From: Immundisolibacter sp049322795 | GTDB taxonomy: Bacteria; Pseudomonadota; Gammaproteobacteria; Immundisolibacterales; Immundisolibacteraceae | Assembly (NCBI GenBank): GCA_049322795.1 | Contig: JBMOQH010000008.1 | Location: 310,001 to 374,000, forward strand | Direction: 5' to 3' | Length of the DNA: 64,000 bases | In this document: in pieces, positions 60,946-64,000 of the stretch | Position numbering within the stretch: position 1 is the stretch's first letter | Layout: every line of letters starts with the position of its first letter | Notes under the pieces: model-generated | Databases searched by the model: none | The model's input: the letters and a program-made list of their open reading frames with translations, nothing else | Told to the model about the DNA's origin: nothing | Program-made: the position numbers and the translations under genes

Positions 60946-61378
60946 GGACGAGGCGGCGCAGATGGCTTTCGGTGCCCGCCTGGCGCGGGCGCTGCCGGGG
61001 CCGCTGTGCGTGTTCCTGCACGGTCCGCTCGGCGCCGGCAAGACCACGCTGGTGCGTGGCGTGCTGCGCGCGCTGGGCCACACGGGCCCGGTGCGCAGTC
61101 CGACCTACACCGTGCTCGAGACCTATGCCCTGGATGCCGGCGAGGTCTGTCATCTGGACCTGTACCGCCTCGGCAGCGCCGAGGAACTGGAAGACATCGG
61201 CGCCCGCGAGCTGTTCGACGGGCGCCACCTGTGTTTCGTGGAGTGGCCCGAGCGCGGCGCCGGCTGGCTGCTGCAAGCGGACCTCGACATCGACATCGAG
61301 CTTGCCGGCACGGGCCGGCGCCTGCGCGCCACGGCGCACGGCGCGGCGGGCGAGCGGACCCTGGACGCATTGGCATGA
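60923..61378 (+). CDS. tsaE: tRNA threonylcarbamoyladenosine protein TsaE
   Basis: TsaE is the ATPase of the complex that makes t6A37 in tRNAs. The 151 residues have Walker A HGPLGAGKTTLVRGVLRALG near 33-52, SPTYTVLETY, and the conserved HLDLYRLGSAEELEDIG. The start lies inside nnr and the stop overlaps amiC (ATGA). Confidence 0.95.
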   Translation: MERSWVLEDEAAQMAFGARLARALPGPLCVFLHGPLGAGKTTLVRGVLRALGHTGPVRSPTYTVLETYALDAGEVCHLDLYRLGSAEELEDIGARELFDGRHLCFVEWPERGAGWLLQADLDIDIELAGTGRRLRATAHGAAGERTLDALA

Positions 61379-62736
61379 AAAAACTCTTGATCTGCCTGCT
61401 GGCCTTGCTGCCACTGGCCCCCTGGGCGGGCGAGCTGCGCGGGATCAGCTACGCGCCGGTGGCCGGTGGCACGCGGCTGGTGCTGGACCTGTCCGGCCCG
61501 ACGGCGGCGAAGGTGTTCAGCCTGTCGGCGCCGGACCGGCTGGTGGTGGACCTGTCCGCCACCGTGCTGCGCGGCGCGCTGTCGCCACCGCCCCCCGGTG
61601 CGCTGCGCACCGTGCGGACCGGCCCACAGGCCGGCGGCGGCCTGCGCGTGGTGTTCGATCTGGCGGCGCCGGTGCGCTGGCAATACGTCACGCTGCCGGC
61701 CGGCGGCGGCAGCACGCGGGTGCAGATCGACGTGCTGGGCGCGGCGGGCGCGCCGGTGCAGGGCCTGGCGCAGGCGCCTGTGGCGGCCAAGCCGCCCGCA
61801 CCTCTCGCAGCCAAGCCGCCCGCACCTATGGCGGCCAAGCCGCCGTCTGGCATGGCGGCCAAGCCGCCCACGCCAGTGGCCGCCAAGCCGTCCACACCCG
61901 TAGCCGCCAAGCCGCCGGCGCCGGTCGCCGTCAAGGCGACGCCGCCCGCCGCGGCGCCGGTGATGCGCGCCACGTCGCCCCGCGTGGTGACGGTGGTGAT
62001 CGACGCTGGCCACGGTGGGCATGACGTCGGCGCCATCGGCCCCGGTCGCCTGTACGAGAAGACCGTCACGCTCGCCATCGCGCGCGAGCTGGCCGCGCAG
62101 ATCAACGCCCAGCGCGGCATGCGCGCGGTGCTGACGCGGTCGGACGATCGTTTTCTGGAACTGCGCCAGCGCACGGCGGTGGCGCACAAGCACAAGGCGG
62201 ACCTGTTCGTGTCCATCCACGCCGATGCGGTGGCCAAGGGCACGGCGCGCGGGTCCAGCGTGTATGCGCTGTCAGAGAACGGCGCCAGCAGCGAGGCGGC
62301 GCGCCTGCTGGCGGCGCGCGAGAACGCGGCCGGCATGCCGCCGGGCCTGGCCAACGCCGGCCATGACCGGATGCTGCGCTCGGTGTTGCTGGACCTGTCG
62401 CAGAATGCGACCAACGAGGCCAGCCTGCGCCTGGGCGATCGCCTGCTCGACCGGATAGCCGACGTGAACAAGCTGCATCGCTCCGACGTCCAGCAGGCCG
62501 GCTTCATGGTCCTGAAATCGCCCGAGGTTCCGTCCGTGCTGGTCGAGACGGCCTTCATTTCCAACCCCGAAGAGGCGCGCAAGCTGGCCGATCCCCAGTT
62601 CCGCCGGCGCCTTTCGTCGGCGCTGGTCGCCGGCCTGCGCGACTACCTGCAGACCGAGCCGCGCCTGCGCCAGGCCCTGGCCGCGGCACAGACGGGCCGT
62701 GCGCCGGCCCTGCGGCGACCGGATGACGGAGGCTGA
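61375..62736 (+). CDS. amiC: N-acetylmuramoyl-L-alanine amidase, AmiC/AmiB type
   Basis: AmiB/C amidases split septal peptidoglycan during division. The 453 residues run: signal peptide (MKKLLICLLALLPLAPWA), AMIN domain (about 21-125) that targets the septum, a 24-base repeat linker of AAKPPxP octapeptides (about 136-190), and Amidase_3 (about 205-432). The zinc ligands are visible: His in IDAGHGGHDVG, Glu in YEKTVTLAI, His in SIHADAV and the catalytic Glu in VETAFISN. There is no LysM domain. It overlaps mutL by 14 bases. The AmiB and AmiC names are not resolved. Confidence 0.93.
   Translation: MKKLLICLLALLPLAPWAGELRGISYAPVAGGTRLVLDLSGPTAAKVFSLSAPDRLVVDLSATVLRGALSPPPPGALRTVRTGPQAGGGLRVVFDLAAPVRWQYVTLPAGGGSTRVQIDVLGAAGAPVQGLAQAPVAAKPPAPLAAKPPAPMAAKPPSGMAAKPPTPVAAKPSTPVAAKPPAPVAVKATPPAAAPVMRATSPRVVTVVIDAGHGGHDVGAIGPGRLYEKTVTLAIARELAAQINAQRGMRAVLTRSDDRFLELRQRTAVAHKHKADLFVSIHADAVAKGTARGSSVYALSENGASSEAARLLAARENAAGMPPGLANAGHDRMLRSVLLDLSQNATNEASLRLGDRLLDRIADVNKLHRSDVQQAGFMVLKSPEVPSVLVETAFISNPEEARKLADPQFRRRLSSALVAGLRDYLQTEPRLRQALAAAQTGRAPALRRPDDGG
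61780..61947 (+). repeat. Seven-unit 24-bp coding repeat in amiC
   Basis: Seven in-frame units of the form V/L/M-A-A-K-P-P-x-P encode the linker between the AMIN and amidase domains. The repeat is prone to change in length. Confidence 0.85.
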
Positions 62737-64000
62737 CCGCCCACGGCGGCCGATCCGCGAGCTGCCGGCGCAGCTCGCCAACCAGATCGCCGCCGGCGAG
62801 GTCGTCGAGCGGCCGGCGTCGATCGTCAAGGAGCTGCTCGAGAACGCGCTCGATGCCGGTGCCGGGCGCATCGAGGTGACGCTGGAGCAGGGCGGCGTCG
62901 GCCTGATCCGCGTGCGCGACGACGGCGCCGGCATCCCGGCCGCCGAACTGCCGCTGGCGCTGCGCCGCCACGCCACCAGCAAGCTCGCCGACAGCGACGG
63001 GCTGATGCGCATCGAAACGCTGGGTTTCCGCGGCGAGGCGCTGCCGAGCATCGCGTCCGTTGCCCGCCTCGATATCGCCTCGGCCGTTGCCGGCGCGCCC
63101 GCCGCGCAGCTGGCGCACGGCCAGTCCGAGCCCGGCCCGGCCGCGCACCCCACCGGCACCACGGTGACGGTGCGCGATCTGTTCTACAACCTGCCGGCGC
63201 GGCGCAAGTTTCTGCGCACCGAGAAAACCGAGTTCCAGCACGCCGACGAGCTGTTGCGGCGCCTGGCGCTGGCGCGTTTCGATGTGGGTCTGGCCTGGTC
63301 GCACAACGGCAAGACCGTCCAGCAGCTCGCGCCGGCCGCGGATGTGCCGGCTCGCGAACGGCGCCTGGCGCGCCTGTGCGGGCAGGCCTTCGTGGATGCG
63401 GCGCTGCGCCTCGATTTTCCGGTCGGCGAGCTGCGCCTGTCCGGCTGGGCGGCCTTGCCGACCTTCTCGCGCGCGGCGGCGGATTTGCAGTTCTGGTACG
63501 TCAATGGCCGCCTGGTGCGCGACAAGCTGCTCACGCACGCCGCCCGTCAGGCCTATCAGGACGTGCTGTACCACGGCCGCCACCCGGCCTACGTGCTGTA
63601 CCTGGAACTGCCGCCGGCGCTGGTGGACGTGAACGTGCATCCGGCCAAGGCCGAGGTGCGCTTTCGCGACAGCCGCGCGGTGCACGACCTGGTGCGCCGC
63701 TGTCTGCGCGAGGTGATCGCCAGCGGCAGCCGGGCCGGCGGGCCGGCAGGGGAGGCGGCGCCAGTACCCGCTGCCGAGCCACGGTCCGGCGCTGAAGCCG
63801 CCGCGCGCCCCGGACGCCTGTGGGACGCCGGCTCGCCGCGGCTGTCCACGGGGCAACTGGGCGAGCAGCTCGCCGCCTACGCGCAGCTCGCGCGCGGCGC
63901 GGCGGCGTCCGCCGGCGTGTCGGCGCCGCCGACTGACGACCAGGATCAGCCGCTCGGCCGCCCGCTGGCGCAGCTGATGGGCATCTACATCCTGGCGCAG
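62723..64000 (+). CDS. mutL: DNA mismatch repair protein MutL (truncated by window edge)
   Basis: MutL couples MutS mismatch recognition to MutH and helicase loading. The first 426 codons are present. The GHKL ATPase has IRELPAQLANQIAAGEVVER, KELLENALDAGA (catalytic Glu37 and Asn41), RDDGAGIP, ETLGFRGEALPSIASV and TTVTVRDLFYNLPARRKFL. The transducer domain follows with NVHPAKAEVRFRD. It then enters the variable linker. The ATG at 62723 is inside amiC. The C-terminal dimerisation domain begins at the very end (LMGIYILAQ). Confidence 0.95.
   Translation, partial: MTEADRPRRPIRELPAQLANQIAAGEVVERPASIVKELLENALDAGAGRIEVTLEQGGVGLIRVRDDGAGIPAAELPLALRRHATSKLADSDGLMRIETLGFRGEALPSIASVARLDIASAVAGAPAAQLAHGQSEPGPAAHPTGTTVTVRDLFYNLPARRKFLRTEKTEFQHADELLRRLALARFDVGLAWSHNGKTVQQLAPAADVPARERRLARLCGQAFVDAALRLDFPVGELRLSGWAALPTFSRAAADLQFWYVNGRLVRDKLLTHAARQAYQDVLYHGRHPAYVLYLELPPALVDVNVHPAKAEVRFRDSRAVHDLVRRCLREVIASGSRAGGPAGEAAPVPAAEPRSGAEAAARPGRLWDAGSPRLSTGQLGEQLAAYAQLARGAAASAGVSAPPTDDQDQPLGRPLAQLMGIYILAQ

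Noticed and set aside
61780..61947. Possible CRISPR or satellite repeat in amiC
   Set aside because: The 24-base units are in frame and encode a Pro/Lys-rich linker.

Overview
The window is about 64 kb of high-GC (roughly two-thirds G+C by eye) bacterial chromosome, densely coding, with many ATGA/TGATG start-stop overlaps. Gene content (hflX-hflK-hflC-DUF2065-purA, pcnB-folK-panBC, queG, nnr-tsaE-amiC-mutL, argG-metX-metW, E. coli-length cca) points to a gammaproteobacterium. Two ring-hydroxylating oxygenase loci, a glutathionyl-hydroquinone reductase and two DUF1329 proteins suggest a degrader of aromatic or hydrophobic compounds. A lineage such as Immundisolibacter, Nevskiales or Chromatiales would fit, but this is a guess.

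Layout. 0-6 kb: hflX, hflK, hflC, a DUF2065 membrane peptide, hisZ and purA. 6.2-9.6 kb: a decayed SIS-domain gene, a PepSY protein, and a divergent PepSY / response regulator / histidine kinase operon. 10-15 kb: a secreted protein, a YciA-like thioesterase, tRNA-Glu(CTC), pcnB-folK-panB-panC-panD. 15.2-21.4 kb: an RND efflux pair and small membrane or DUF genes, including a DUF486 gene with two compensating frameshifts. 21.4-26.5 kb: a Rieske oxygenase and two DUF1329 paralogs, each ending exactly at one of two inverted 161-bp MITE-like elements. 26.5-32.5 kb: a universal stress protein and Lon-like protease, then a gamma-glutamylcyclotransferase, cca and a radical SAM protein. 32.5-36 kb: a broken Rieske duplicate, a glutathionyl-hydroquinone reductase and an intact alpha/beta dioxygenase. 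36-44.6 kb: a GAF/GGDEF/EAL protein, DUF502, argG-metX-metW, DUF4399 and uppP.

44.7-47.6 kb is an accessory stretch: a NYN/OST-HTH protein, palindromic repeats, two integron-cassette-like genes with an attC site but no integrase, ppnP and a 97-bp-period REP-like array. 47.6-51.7 kb carries ettA, an alpha/beta hydrolase and queG. 51.8-59.1 kb is a defence-like island inserted between queG and nnr, which are neighbours in E. coli. It is a compact minus-strand operon: type III-like Mod methyltransferase, zeta-type kinase, small protein, vapB/vapC-like pair, Res-like helicase-nuclease, GNAT and a membrane-anchored unknown protein. It has a recombination scar (second copy of the mod 3' end and of the small gene) and a palindromic repeat inserted in frame in mod. 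The window ends in nnr-tsaE-amiC and a 3'-truncated mutL.

The most promising candidate for an undescribed system is the Mod/zeta/VapBC/Res island. The MITE pair at stop codons and the integrase-less cassette cluster come next.
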